Of a stretch of 64,000 nucleotides of DNA, positions 52,501 through 56,931 are shown one piece after another. Position 1 is the first letter of the stretch. The number at the start of each line of letters is the position of its first letter. Below the pieces are notes generated by a model. The model made no database searches. It was not told where the DNA came from and saw only the letters and a program-made list of their open reading frames with translations. Position numbers and translations under genes: made by a program. The DNA comes from Athripsodes cinereus (Eukaryota; Arthropoda; Insecta; Trichoptera; Leptoceridae): contig OX388314.1 in NCBI GenBank assembly GCA_947579605.1, positions 18,101,982 to 18,165,981 of the forward strand, given 5' to 3'.

Positions 52501-54395
52501 TGAAGTGATTTTTCCACTCATAATTAATCTTTATTTGGACCAAAAACCTCCTCAATTTATAAAAAAAACAGGTTTAGAGATGAACTTTCCTATTTTTTTT
52601 TTTCAGAAAAATCCTTCAGAAATTAATTGGCCGGACTATTTATTGAGTGCAGTGTTCCTGACTTTGCCTGGTGCACCAATAGCTGATGTTTTAAATTACG
52701 CTTTTAAGGTAATTTGCAATGACCCATTTGGCAGCTTACATTTTGAAGATATTTATCAATTACAGGCATCATATCACATCATCCTCTCAGTATTTTATAT
52801 AATTATATATTGGCACTACCACAAGCAACATTCATCACTCCACAGAAGGCTGCATTTCTGATTACTTGTAAAATAGTATGCACCAGTGTGACCAGATTTT
52901 ATTTTCAAAAACTACTAAATGGGGAAATCAAAAACTACTAAATTCTTAAAATGGTATAGGAATTTGAAGTATTTCAAGAACTCCTCGGTTTTGTCAAACA
53001 ATATTTTATCACAGTACCTTTTTACCGGGAATTGTACCGACTAATTGAAAAAAGTTACTCGCTTAAATTTCTACCCCCCCGTCGCCGAATTTTCAAAATG
53101 GTATAGGAATTTGAAGTATTTCAAAAACTCCTCGGTTTTCTTCAACAATATTTTCTCCCAGTACCTTTTTCTACAATGTACTCGGTATTTGTACCGACAG
53201 ACAATTATTTTCGATCGGTAAGATAATTTATCTACCAATTACTGACTTATTACAAAAACTACCAAAAACTATCAAAGAAATAAAAACTACTAAACATATT
53301 TGCAAATGCCTCAAAAACTACCAAAAAAGTAGGAAACTACCAAATCTGGTCACACTGGTATGCACATTTTTACAAATAGACGAAACAGATTCAACTTAAC
53401 AAATAGTGACACAGAAAGAAGTGACAGTTGGCACAAGAAATGCCAAGAACAATAATAAATTATTGTTCTTGGCATTTCCTAAATTTTCGGGGCTAATCGA
53501 AGCGTACACTGCCATCTGTCGAATGTTTTATATTATCCCAATTATTTAGTGGAGTGATGAACCATGAATGTCTGTCGGATATTTCATAATACTTTTACAC
53601 ATTCTCTGTAGATGGCACTAGTGTATTTTTTTAATATCAATTTTTTAACTGAAATGAATTTATTTTCAGATATTTGATGAATCTAGTGTGGGTAAATTAA
53701 GTGAGCGTGCTGTGATAACGGCCTTATCTCGCTGTGCTTCTCTTGTCCATGAAGAAGGTTCCGCAGCCTTCACACAGGTGGACATGGACGAAAGAGGATG
53801 GATCACATCTGGTAATATCTGCAAATAAAATTGCTTAATACATTTAAATTATTTAATTTATAATTGATTTAATTATTATGAATTCTTCTTGGAAACACTC
53901 ATGAAACAAGACACAATTTAAAGCAAATAATTACTAATTACACTGACAATTTACTTTAAAAAACTTGTTATGGGAAAAAACACCACAATGGTATTTATTT
54001 ATTTTGTATCTTGTGAACATTTAAGAATTTTGTGACGTTTTTCAAAGTAATGAAATAAAATGTTGAATTCAAATGGATAATTACTATCAGAGAACTATTA
54101 TTTTGAGTTCTTTTAACATTTTGGAAAATGGGAAATCATGACATCTTTATCAACATTCAAAATATACAGATGAAGTTGCATAAATAAAATGTTAAAGGGA
54201 CAAGATTCAACTGCGTACAAAATTAGATAGATTAGGCAGCTACAAAGGTTAGTCCATACAACATGTTATTTATTTTATATGACATTTATTGTTTTTTTTT
54301 TTTCAGATGAATTCTTCAAGTTTGCACGGAAGAGGCCGGAGTTTGCATTCTTATTCCACTCTGATGATGCCATCAGCAAATTAAAATGTCATTAA
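1404..54395 (+). CDS. LPCAT: Lysophosphatidylcholine acyltransferase (LPCAT1/2-like), whole coding span, 11 coding exons per transcript
   Basis: Re-acylates lysophosphatidylcholine with acyl-CoA in the Lands cycle at the ER or lipid-droplet surface (family knowledge). Seen here: NPFVHN near the N-terminus, a hydrophobic segment at residues 40-73, HX4D motif I at 131-136 (3a) or 129-134 (3b), EGTCTNR at 204-210, VPVQP at 225-229 and degenerate EF-hand-like repeats at 380-475. The exons join in phase to 1500 nt (499 aa with exon 3a) or 1491 nt (496 aa with 3b), close to the roughly 530-545 aa of vertebrate LPCAT1/2. The start is fixed by an in-frame TAG at 1380-1382 upstream of the ATG, and the stop is TAA at 54393-54395. 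All junctions are GT/AG. Oddities are a 28 kb first intron and two alternative exons for the catalytic motif. AGPAT9 or LPCAT4-type paralogues are less likely because of the EF-hand tail. Confidence 0.95.
2239..2296 (+). repeat. 5'-truncated SINE family S tail
   Basis: Contains only the last part of the family: gaaaggtgcatgaggttgta, tttgggtttataacaaaacc and agatatatctttt. Identical in order to the ends of the copies at 26056 and 28876. No tRNA-like head. Confidence 0.7.
2638..2935. repeat. Foldback made of two opposed SINE bodies, followed by a SINE tail
   Basis: The outer arms gtagtttaaagaattact (from 2638) and agtaattctttaaactac (ending 2877) are exact inverses. The arms continue through taatctttattg and aactcttctt, then the SINE family S body in opposite orientations (about 2720-2760 and 2761-2810). 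A further plus-strand SINE tail with tttgggtttataag lies at 2885-2934. Likely an inverted duplication. Confidence 0.7.
4200..4292 (-). repeat. LINE/SINE 3'-end family H, copy 1
   Basis: On the minus strand: ggttagctggaagatattgc, cagg, gcaataagctcgcc, then aataaagtg. It shares the layout ggttag-tggaaga-hairpin-ctcgcc with the copies at 29260, 32324, 36780, 40568 and 46388. The most diverged member. Confidence 0.5.
12033..12395 (+). repeat. RTE-type LINE 3' tail
   Basis: Begins agctgaccctgcaaacg and contains ttttaggggtatgaaaatag, acacaaaatttcatcaaaat and gccgtttcggaggagta, ending agaatttcatatattagat. This string order is the widespread insect RTE 3' untranslated end, recognised from memory. 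Its last 47 bases are directly repeated (12298-12344 and 12345-12391). Non-coding. Confidence 0.7.
12415..12640 (+). repeat. tRNA-derived SINE
   Basis: A tRNA-like head ends with a perfect B box GGTTCGATTCC at 12466-12476 and a T-arm cctgg/ccagt-type stem. A non-tRNA body follows and ends near gggactagctcgat at 12587-12600. The same tail word recurs at 17781-17794. The acceptor stem is poor, so this is not a functional tRNA. Confidence 0.65.
12784..12942 (+). repeat. Tandem array, 4 units of 37-41 bp
   Basis: The unit starts atttgtaattgtcaaatatc and continues tatgtatattgtttaat. Copies begin at 12784, 12822, 12863 and 12900. AT-rich and non-coding, in LPCAT intron 1. Confidence 0.8.
13718..16780 (+). 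pseudogene. Broken jockey/CR1-like non-LTR retrotransposon (endonuclease + reverse transcriptase)
   Basis: Successive frames read as an APE-type endonuclease (FSQNFRGL, LTEAWL, IGDSNIP, DSHYP at 13740-14460), a linker, then reverse transcriptase: GVGPDGLAPIY, MASIIPLHKSGSKSDVRNYR (15547), FQKAFDKV (15800), TSGVPQGSSLGPLLF (15918) and LLFADDLKIY (16014). A thumb-like part follows (FDSELHFDDHV, LFRSKLEDCSSVWNPHF). At least five frame breaks and stops separate these blocks. Motif A reads YIGFQKAFD, with Gly where the catalytic Asp of YTDF is expected. It is interrupted at about 15200-15505 by another LINE tail and sits within the hAT composite. It is inactive. Confidence 0.85.
15205..15505 (+). 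pseudogene. 3' tail of a second LINE inserted in the first one
   Basis: One frame reads GTWKTLNRLRSGGGNCRDN, then CDCGAAQTMPHLLECPLCP, ending ARFAQYWKSV and a stop, followed by ataaataaatta. The CDCG-QTM-HLL-CPLCP pattern is the Cys/His-rich C-terminus of many insect jockey-superfamily LINEs. Upstream, the host LINE reads LTKPLYLTFIRT; downstream it resumes at GVYKKDAFH. The duplicated target is not clear. This is a 5'-truncated insertion. Confidence 0.75.
18640..18845 (-). repeat. tRNA-derived SINE, different family
   Basis: The minus strand shows a tRNA-like head with B box GGTTCGATTCC (complement at 18788-18798) and gtagagtctcg, then a body with two opposed atcttcaggga/tccctgaagat words (18690-18700, 18728-18740). 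It resembles the head of family S but the body differs. Confidence 0.65.
19797..20220 (+). pseudogene. LINE ORF2 C-terminal relic (LRWYGH type)
   Basis: The frame reads EMRILGWSVGLSLKDEI, RIRNK, then VTEISNKLEERQLRWYGHI, SPERIVKK and later KNTWMTQCDRILRKNGLD, with stops between. The RIRN-...-RLRWYGH-...-P-KTW order is the tail of a common animal LINE reverse-transcriptase ORF. Decayed and 5'-truncated. In LPCAT intron 1, same strand. Confidence 0.7.
20580..20760 (+). pseudogene. Short LINE C-terminal relic
   Basis: One frame reads NRAGKSNLYERAFGVVGS then TWNHLPVSLRDSQ and FRSKLKT. The F-V-G-WN-LP-LR-S-FK-LK pattern is the last block of CR1/L2-like ORF2 proteins. Only about 45 codons are recognisable. 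It is a separate insertion from the relic ending at 20220. Confidence 0.6.
22538..22592 (+). repeat. Short tandem repeat, about 2.5 x 22 bp
   Basis: tatttatattttagagaaaa followed by aa is repeated twice, with a partial third copy. Intronic and non-coding. Confidence 0.7.
26056..26216 (-). repeat. tRNA-derived SINE, family S, full-length copy
   Basis: Minus-strand element with a tRNA-like head (B-box complement ggtatcgaacc at 26151-26161, A-box region 26194-26204), a body tttcacgaaacaag and a tail tgggtttataacaaaaccc. It shares head, body and tail with the plus-strand copy at 28876-29056. In LPCAT intron 1. Confidence 0.8.
27668..27793. repeat. 126-bp inverted-repeat element (MITE-like)
   Basis: Ends are ttttcagagcgggtga at 27668 and the exact inverse tcacccgctctgaaaa ending 27793. 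The interior is not coding. No clear target duplication. In LPCAT intron 1. Confidence 0.6.
28125..28490 (+). pseudogene. Jockey-like LINE C-terminal relic
   Basis: Two open blocks: TLEHRRSVFYARHFFKLLNG followed by ISNPKVLGSL, and after a frame break RTNILVESPIAKAIGLFNSI with FHITYGEFVGKVE before a stop. This order matches the tail of jockey-clade ORF2 proteins (RR...LL-G-I--P-LL...RTN---SPI-R----N). It is far too short to be active. Located in intron 1. Confidence 0.65.
28876..29056 (+). repeat. tRNA-derived SINE, family S, full-length copy
   Basis: Head starts cgtcggtagcctggaggtag, with B box GGTTCGATACC at 28930-28940. Body is cccctttcacggcacaag, tail is tgggtttataacaaaaaccc and agatatata, then T/A-rich sequence. 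Same family as the minus-strand copy at 26056-26216. It ends about 520 bp before LPCAT exon 2. Confidence 0.8.
29260..29402 (-). repeat. 3'-end family H, copy 2
   Basis: The minus strand reads ttagttggaagatatcgcat, gcgatagactcaccctctgt, acattgtattg and later ttgtaaccaatt. Ends 174 bp before LPCAT exon 2. Confidence 0.6.
29576..29721 (+). CDS. LPCAT: LPCAT exon 2 (membrane segment)
   Basis: Acceptor ttttcag at 29575 and donor gtaatt at 29722. It enters in phase 0 and leaves two bases (AG) to complete an arginine. It encodes residues 40-87: a hydrophobic run starting TAIFTVVLLPFRVV, then SEEDL and PMTGWRR. LLPFRV and the GWRR end match the recalled LPCAT1/2 membrane-anchor region. This constant exon splices to either version of exon 3. 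Confidence 0.93.
30576..30623 (+). repeat. Dispersed 48-bp block, copy 1
   Basis: ttcactgtgtcggtgtttag, gtagtagaatt and gaaattaaaa are shared with 37938-37985. Copy 1 is followed almost at once by hairpin MITE M copy 1. Identity unknown; probably part of a larger unclassified repeat. Confidence 0.6.
30636..30784. repeat. Hairpin MITE, family M, copy 1
   Basis: tggagaaccatgtcaacat at 30636 pairs with the inverse at 30737-30755, and inner arms aatctaatcggaag / cttccgattagatt continue the stem around a ~20-base loop. The outer extension atctgattggttttgtca is present only on the right. Same family as 33961-34147. Confidence 0.7.
32324..32462 (+). repeat. 3'-end family H, copy 3
   Basis: Reads gggttagttggaagagatcg, cgcctttgcgataaattcgc, cctcgggatattgatt, then gatcaatgtacagtaaataa and an A-rich end. 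Best-preserved copy, in LPCAT intron 2. Confidence 0.7.
33961..34147. repeat. Hairpin MITE, family M, copy 2
   Basis: Starts tgacaaaaccaatcagatat, then tggagaaccatgtttacaca, with diverged inverse sequence to about 34147 (tgtgtaaacttggttctcga, gtctgattgtt). It shares the inner aacctaatcgga arm with copy 1. Both are in LPCAT intron 2. Confidence 0.7.
36780..36912 (-). repeat. 3'-end family H, copy 4
   Basis: The minus strand reads ttagttggaagaaatcgcat, ctctgcgataaactcgccct, ctgtatattgattgtattt, then aatcaatgtacagtaggtaa and (aata)n. In LPCAT intron 2, antisense. Confidence 0.7.
37938..37985 (+). repeat. Dispersed 48-bp block, copy 2
   Basis: Same words as 30576-30623, differing at three positions. 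No MITE follows here. In LPCAT intron 2, same strand. Confidence 0.6.
38394..38600. repeat. Foldback with ~58-bp arms
   Basis: The left arm 38394-38452 (tttaaacatatttgatatca, then aataaaacactgttttactt) is a near-perfect inverse of the right arm ending at 38600 (aagtaaaacagtgttttatt, then gatatcaaatatgttta). The ~90-bp spacer has no open frame. A tandem array follows directly. Confidence 0.75.
38602..38905 (+). repeat. Tandem array, 3 x 101 bp
   Basis: Three units start at 38602, 38703 and 38804 with aaatagagaattata, each containing taagatggatcaaaacggtg, gatggatcaacaagtttccc and agcacgaaccacgctcaatt. Units are nearly identical, so the array is recent. A related block, agcacgagctctgctcaatt, occurs at 32053. 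In LPCAT intron 2, 2.9 kb before exon 3a. Confidence 0.85.
40568..40715 (+). repeat. 3'-end family H, copy 5
   Basis: Reads gggttagttcgttcgt, atcgcgcctccgcgatgctt, gcccgctgtatattgattg, then gtaatcaatgtacggtaaag and aataaataaataaa. Same layout as copies 3 and 4. It ends about 1.1 kb before LPCAT exon 3a. Confidence 0.65.
41793..42013 (+). CDS. LPCAT: LPCAT exon 3a (alternative, motif I HSSFFD)
   Basis: Acceptor ttctattcag ends at 41792 and donor gtagga starts at 42014. The exon is 221 nt; it takes two bases from exon 2 and leaves one base (C). It encodes residues 89-161, including EAPVICVAPHSSFFD with the catalytic His131 and Asp136 of HX4D, then PSVVAKAETAHLPLFG, which resembles the conserved PS-V-E-A-PL-G block of vertebrate LPCAT1. 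It is phase-equivalent to exon 3b and encodes three more codons. The donor is a little weaker than that of 3b. Tissue use cannot be told from sequence. Confidence 0.92.
42014..43955 (+). other. 1.9 kb spacer between exons 3a and 3b
   Basis: AT-rich, with no repeat recognised. It is long enough that steric exclusion of the spliceosome (spacer under about 60 nt) cannot explain mutual exclusion. I could not find a convincing pair of competing complementary sequences by eye. Confidence 0.6.
43956..44167 (+). CDS. LPCAT: LPCAT exon 3b (alternative, motif I HSTFLD)
   Basis: Acceptor ttaccattcag ends at 43955 and donor gtaggt starts at 44168. The exon is 212 nt with the same entry and exit phase as 3a. 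It encodes GKWSYLAGG, AITIKGKQAS and EAPILVVAPHSTFLD, so HX4D is His129/Asp134 in this isoform. The IKGKQAS stretch is closer than 3a to the vertebrate VKGK-AS region, but the segment after motif I (SSVIVRRESMDNYVG) lacks the PL-G block kept in 3a. It lies 1.9 kb after 3a and probably arose by tandem exon duplication. A longer ORF starting at 43717 is intronic read-through. Confidence 0.92.
44880..44990 (-). repeat. tRNA-derived SINE head
   Basis: On the minus strand gcccggtggcttaattgg is followed by a B box GGTTCAAGTCC (complement 44907-44917) and cccgtccggggca. The T arm pairs well (gcggg/cccgt), but the acceptor stem has mismatches and there is no U33 in the predicted anticodon loop, so it is a SINE or tRNA pseudogene rather than a working tRNA. 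In LPCAT intron 3. Confidence 0.6.
46388..46637 (+). repeat. 3'-end family H, copy 6, with internal insertion
   Basis: Reads ggtttttttggaagacgtcg, gcgattaactcgccctctgt, then gtaaccaatgt. A ~109-bp GC-richer insertion (46502-46610) follows, flanked by the repeated word aaccaatgt, before the family ending acagtgaagaataaa resumes. In LPCAT intron 3. Confidence 0.65.
47583..47692 (+). CDS. LPCAT: LPCAT exon 4 (motif II region)
   Basis: Acceptor ttattgcag ends at 47582 and donor gtacct starts at 47693. The exon takes one base and exits in phase 0. The split codon reads Gln after exon 3a and Lys after 3b. It encodes LINYTQPVYVWRDDPNSR and then NTIKEIIERATSPDWPQ, matching the recalled QPVLVSRVDPDSR and NTI-EI regions of LPCAT1. 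The Arg at residue 174 is the expected motif II arginine. The exon is shared by both isoforms. Confidence 0.93.
48723..48877 (+). CDS. LPCAT: LPCAT exon 5 (motifs III and IV)
   Basis: Acceptor ctttctag ends at 48722 and donor gtaagt starts at 48878. It encodes ILIFPEGTCTNRSCLITF at residues 199-216, whose EGTCTNR is acyltransferase motif III, then GVPVQPV, the motif IV proline region, and LDTVTWTWEG. This is the most conserved exon and makes the family assignment secure. It leaves two bases (GC). Confidence 0.97.
50240..50800 (-). pseudogene. CR1/L2-like LINE reverse transcriptase C-terminal relic
   Basis: Reading from 50800 leftwards: RLDYCNSLYFGLPMVQLNRI, FNAAARLLLRG, a break, then ITPLLHNLHWLKVKQRVEYK, VFSALKGVLPSYLS, FGDRAFSVAGPRCWNKLP and LKTHLFAGSFG. 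These are the standard blocks of the end of CR1/L2-type ORF2. It lies in LPCAT intron 5, antisense to the gene. One open frame of 114 codons survives, but the upstream part has a stop and there is no catalytic core. Confidence 0.85.
51072..51209 (+). CDS. LPCAT: LPCAT exon 6
   Basis: Acceptor atatttcag ends at 51071 and donor gtatgt starts at 51210. It encodes residues 250-295, including LKLLWLTLTRVHTACEIEFL, the PVYRPS turn and DPKLYASNVRNVMA, which correspond to the EVEFMPV and DP-LFA-VRN-MA stretch of LPCAT1. Enters and leaves with two bases carried. Confidence 0.94.
51411..51641. repeat. 231-bp inverted-repeat element (MITE-like) in LPCAT intron 6
   Basis: aaagtgaggca at 51411 and tgcctcacttt ending 51641 are inverses. 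Further in, ttttgacagatcggttggcg pairs with cgccaaccgttctgtcaaaa with one mismatch. It fills almost half of the 540-bp intron. Confidence 0.7.
51750..51875 (+). CDS. LPCAT: LPCAT exon 7
   Basis: Acceptor tattacag ends at 51749 and donor gtaag starts at 51876. It encodes ALGIPVSDYTYDDCRLL at residues 297-313, the counterpart of ALGIPVTDHTYEDCRLM in LPCAT1, then a linker ending EAQKLRQILG. It ends the acyltransferase domain and starts the C-terminal regulatory part. Confidence 0.95.
52193..52346 (+). CDS. LPCAT: LPCAT exon 8 (start of EF-hand-like region)
   Basis: Acceptor aatttttcag ends at 52192 and donor gtaatt starts at 52347. It encodes residues 339-389, including MTQFCQRLGI and SLFSVFVD. 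The helix before SVFVD sits where vertebrate LPCAT has FALFDRNHDG, the first EF hand. Here the loop is degenerate and continues into exon 9. Exits in phase 0. Confidence 0.9.
52607..52708 (+). CDS. LPCAT: LPCAT exon 9 (degenerate EF-hand-like repeat)
   Basis: Acceptor ttttttttcag ends at 52606 and donor gtaatt starts at 52709. It encodes 34 residues (390-423): KNPSEINWPDYLLSAVFL, TLPGAP and DVLNYAFK. This matches in position the DFREYVIGLAVLC and VAFKLFD region of LPCAT1. Calcium ligands are poor (K-N-P-S-E), so this loop probably does not bind calcium. Confidence 0.9.
52884..53357 (+). mobile_element. Non-autonomous hAT element, family A, complete copy with 8-bp target duplication
   Basis: A 474-bp element in LPCAT intron 9. 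It starts CAGTGTGACCAGATTT and ends with the exact inverse AAATCTGGTCACACTG. The flanks are identical 8-mers gtatgcac at 52876-52883 and 53358-53365, the hallmark of hAT transposition. Inside are two direct copies of an ~80-bp unit about 146 bp apart. No open frame; a transposase must be supplied in trans. Confidence 0.9.
53437..53478. repeat. Perfect 20-bp palindromic hairpin in LPCAT intron 9
   Basis: gaaatgccaagaacaataat is followed by aa and then its exact reverse complement. No mismatch in either arm, with a two-base loop. It lies 72 bp after the second target duplication of the hAT element. Confidence 0.9.
53670..53811 (+). CDS. LPCAT: LPCAT exon 10 (second and third EF-hand-like units)
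   Basis: Acceptor tattttcag ends at 53669 and donor gtaata starts at 53812. It encodes residues 424-470: IFDESSVGKLSERAV (degenerate loop), a helix, then FTQVDMDERGWITS, which begins a near-canonical EF-hand loop finished in exon 11. Leaves one base. Confidence 0.93.
54307..54395 (+). CDS. LPCAT: LPCAT exon 11 (C-terminus and stop)
   Basis: Acceptor ttttttttcag ends at 54306. It completes the EF-hand loop (D461, D463, R465, G466, I468, D471, E472), then gives FFKFARKRPEFAFLF and ends SKLKCH before TAA. Lysines at -3 and -5 fit the KXKXX COPI retrieval pattern, which agrees with ER residence; vertebrate LPCAT1 also has a lysine-rich ER-type tail. Confidence 0.94.
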
Positions 54396-54770
54396 TTTGT
54401 GCAAAACAATGTTATTGTGTAACAATAATCTACTAAGTAACTGTATCCAGTGATGGTTGTTACAAAGTTTGTAAATACAAATGGTTTAGGTGTAAAGGAC
54501 AATTATGGAATGTACGAGAGTGGATCTCTGAAAGCATTTTGTTTATACCATAGATGTACCATTAATGGTAAATTATCGTAGGAGCTATGCTACACTAGGA
54601 CAGTCGAAATTCTCATTGTGATTATGTGCTGTAAAAAATGGAGTAACATATTCTCGTGTTATTTCTTTTTTAAGAAATGTTATTTTTCATAATTATAATG
54701 TTTTGATGTTATCATTCCACTTGAAATTCGGTATTTGTCTTGTGTTTGTAAGTAAATAAAATCTTGGGGG
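54396..54770 (+). terminator. LPCAT 3' UTR with polyadenylation signal
   Basis: AT-rich sequence after the stop codon. A canonical AATAAA lies at 54755-54760, about 360 bases after the stop, followed by the GT-rich stretch cttgggggcactg. It is the first AATAAA after the stop that has a plausible downstream element, so a 3' UTR of about 380 nt is predicted. Use of later signals cannot be excluded. Confidence 0.5.
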
Positions 54771-56931
54771 CACTGTAAAAAGTATTTTGTCTAGATTTTA
54801 GATATTTTGATCAATCGTTAATTTGTAAATGCTGTGACATCAATGCATTTACAAATTATTAAATTAAATTAAATTCTTTTGTACATAGTAAAAAATATTT
54901 CCATAGATGTTGTTTCAAACTTTGTTGAATTAAGCATTTTGAGTTTATCTTCCGATTTTATTAAATTTGTTCACAAGCAATTTTGCTGCCATTGCAAGTG
55001 TTTGAATTATCAAATGAATTATGCGAGTAATGTTCATTTCAAAATAATTGTATTATTTTTAAATGTTTTGTTGTTTGGCATCATAGATTGTACCTTTAAA
55101 CATTTCAATTAAATTTATTAAAAAATATCTTCAGTGCAACCATTTTAGTGATAAGTACGAAACATACGAAATTATTTTGAATTAAGGACCCAGTCAGTGC
55201 TAAAATAAGAATAATTTAGATTTTAGTAAATTAATAGAATTTATATTACCTAACTATGTACCTATTATTATTTAGACAATTTAATGATGAAATGCGTTCA
55301 AGTTGTAGTCTAAAATGTGTTTGTACGATTATGTAGGTATGTTCTTAGTTTACATATATAAAACTATTTTAATTAGTTTATTGATTATAGAAGGGATGTT
55401 GATAGATTACTGCTATTATTATGACATTCCAAAGGAGATGTTTATGAGCATAATATCACTAGCCATGTTGTATTAGATGAAATTCAAAATGCCCCATATT
55501 GTACCTACTTCTATAATATGTCATTTTCTCACATCATTTTTCTATAGATGATTGATTTTTACCTTTCAGGCAATATGATTGCTTGTAAACTAACATATGA
55601 ATTATTTTTTCTGTAATTTCATAATGTATCAACAATACTTAGAGTAATATTACTATAGAAGGTAGATAGGTACCTTGTGCAAAATACTCATTTGCAATAG
55701 TTTGACATTCTCCAATAGTAGGTACCTACTATGTTTGTCTTTATTCAGATAGCTGCTAATTATATCAGCGACATATAATGTAATCTATTATTTTCAACTT
55801 TCATTATACTTCCACTGCGATAATCAACTCTATATTATACTAATGTGAATTTTTGGCTGTATTACTACAGTTTTTTTTTTATATTAATGAGTGTCTCGAT
55901 TTTTAATGTTAAGTATAAAAAAATATCTATACCCATATAACCATTTAGGTCTAAATGTGGTAACTTTAACCATACTCATTTTCCTACTCCTGAAACAAAT
56001 CAGTCGCCATGTTAACACTTATGACACAGCTAGTGAAAATGGGGATTTTTAGTTGCAGATTCCATTATACATGTAGCATGCGCAAGTTACACTGTACATC
56101 ACTATAATGTGCGAATTCCAACGCCAAGCGTGAACAGGCTTTAATTCCGTTGTTATCAGTTGTATGGCGCAATGGTATCAGTGGGTATCATCATTTGACT
56201 GTAATGGTGATAGTAAATTTAAAAAAAAATTGTATGTACAAGTTTAATGACAAAATACTATTATTTTTCTTGCATATGAATGAAAGGCCTTCAAGTACTG
56301 TCGTCTCATTTGACATGAATTTGAATTGTCCAAAATGTGTTTAAATATTTTTTTTACATAAATGTCCTTGTACCTATTTAGTAATCTACATCAAATAGAT
56401 TGCATAAGATTTATGTTAGATTTTCTGAAATCAATATTATTATTATAAATTGGTTTACCTTATATATTTGATTGACGTCATTTGAGTGTTTGTATTACAT
56501 GATTGTAACCAGAATATATTAGAATTAATATTTATTTCTAATTAATACTTTTATTTGATTTGGTATGTGTAAAACTCATCCCAAATTTTATTTGATTGAA
56601 ATTGTATACTCAGTAGAGATCTGTTATTTTATGTTGTTATTGTTTACTCATTTTATTTTTATATAGTTATGCTTTTTTGTGTATTATTTATTTATTCTTA
56701 AAGTCTTCTTTAATTATAAAAGATGTTTTCAAACTGAAAATTAAAATAGCTTAATGATATTAAAAAATATATTTTTTCATTCCCATCAACATTTGGGTAG
56801 GTTAATGTTTTTCTTTTTGTAAAGAATATGGGTTGAAAATAAACTCAAGTATACTGCCAAAAGCAATATGATTATGTAGTGAATGTGGAGTAGGTTGATA
56901 GCGGGTTATACCAGTATTGTCAATAAATTTA
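54771..56931. other. Intergenic sequence between LPCAT and the pogo-like element
   Basis: AT-rich, with several AATAAA words and open frames below 80 codons of biased composition. No gene, RNA gene or known repeat recognised. Confidence 0.6.
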
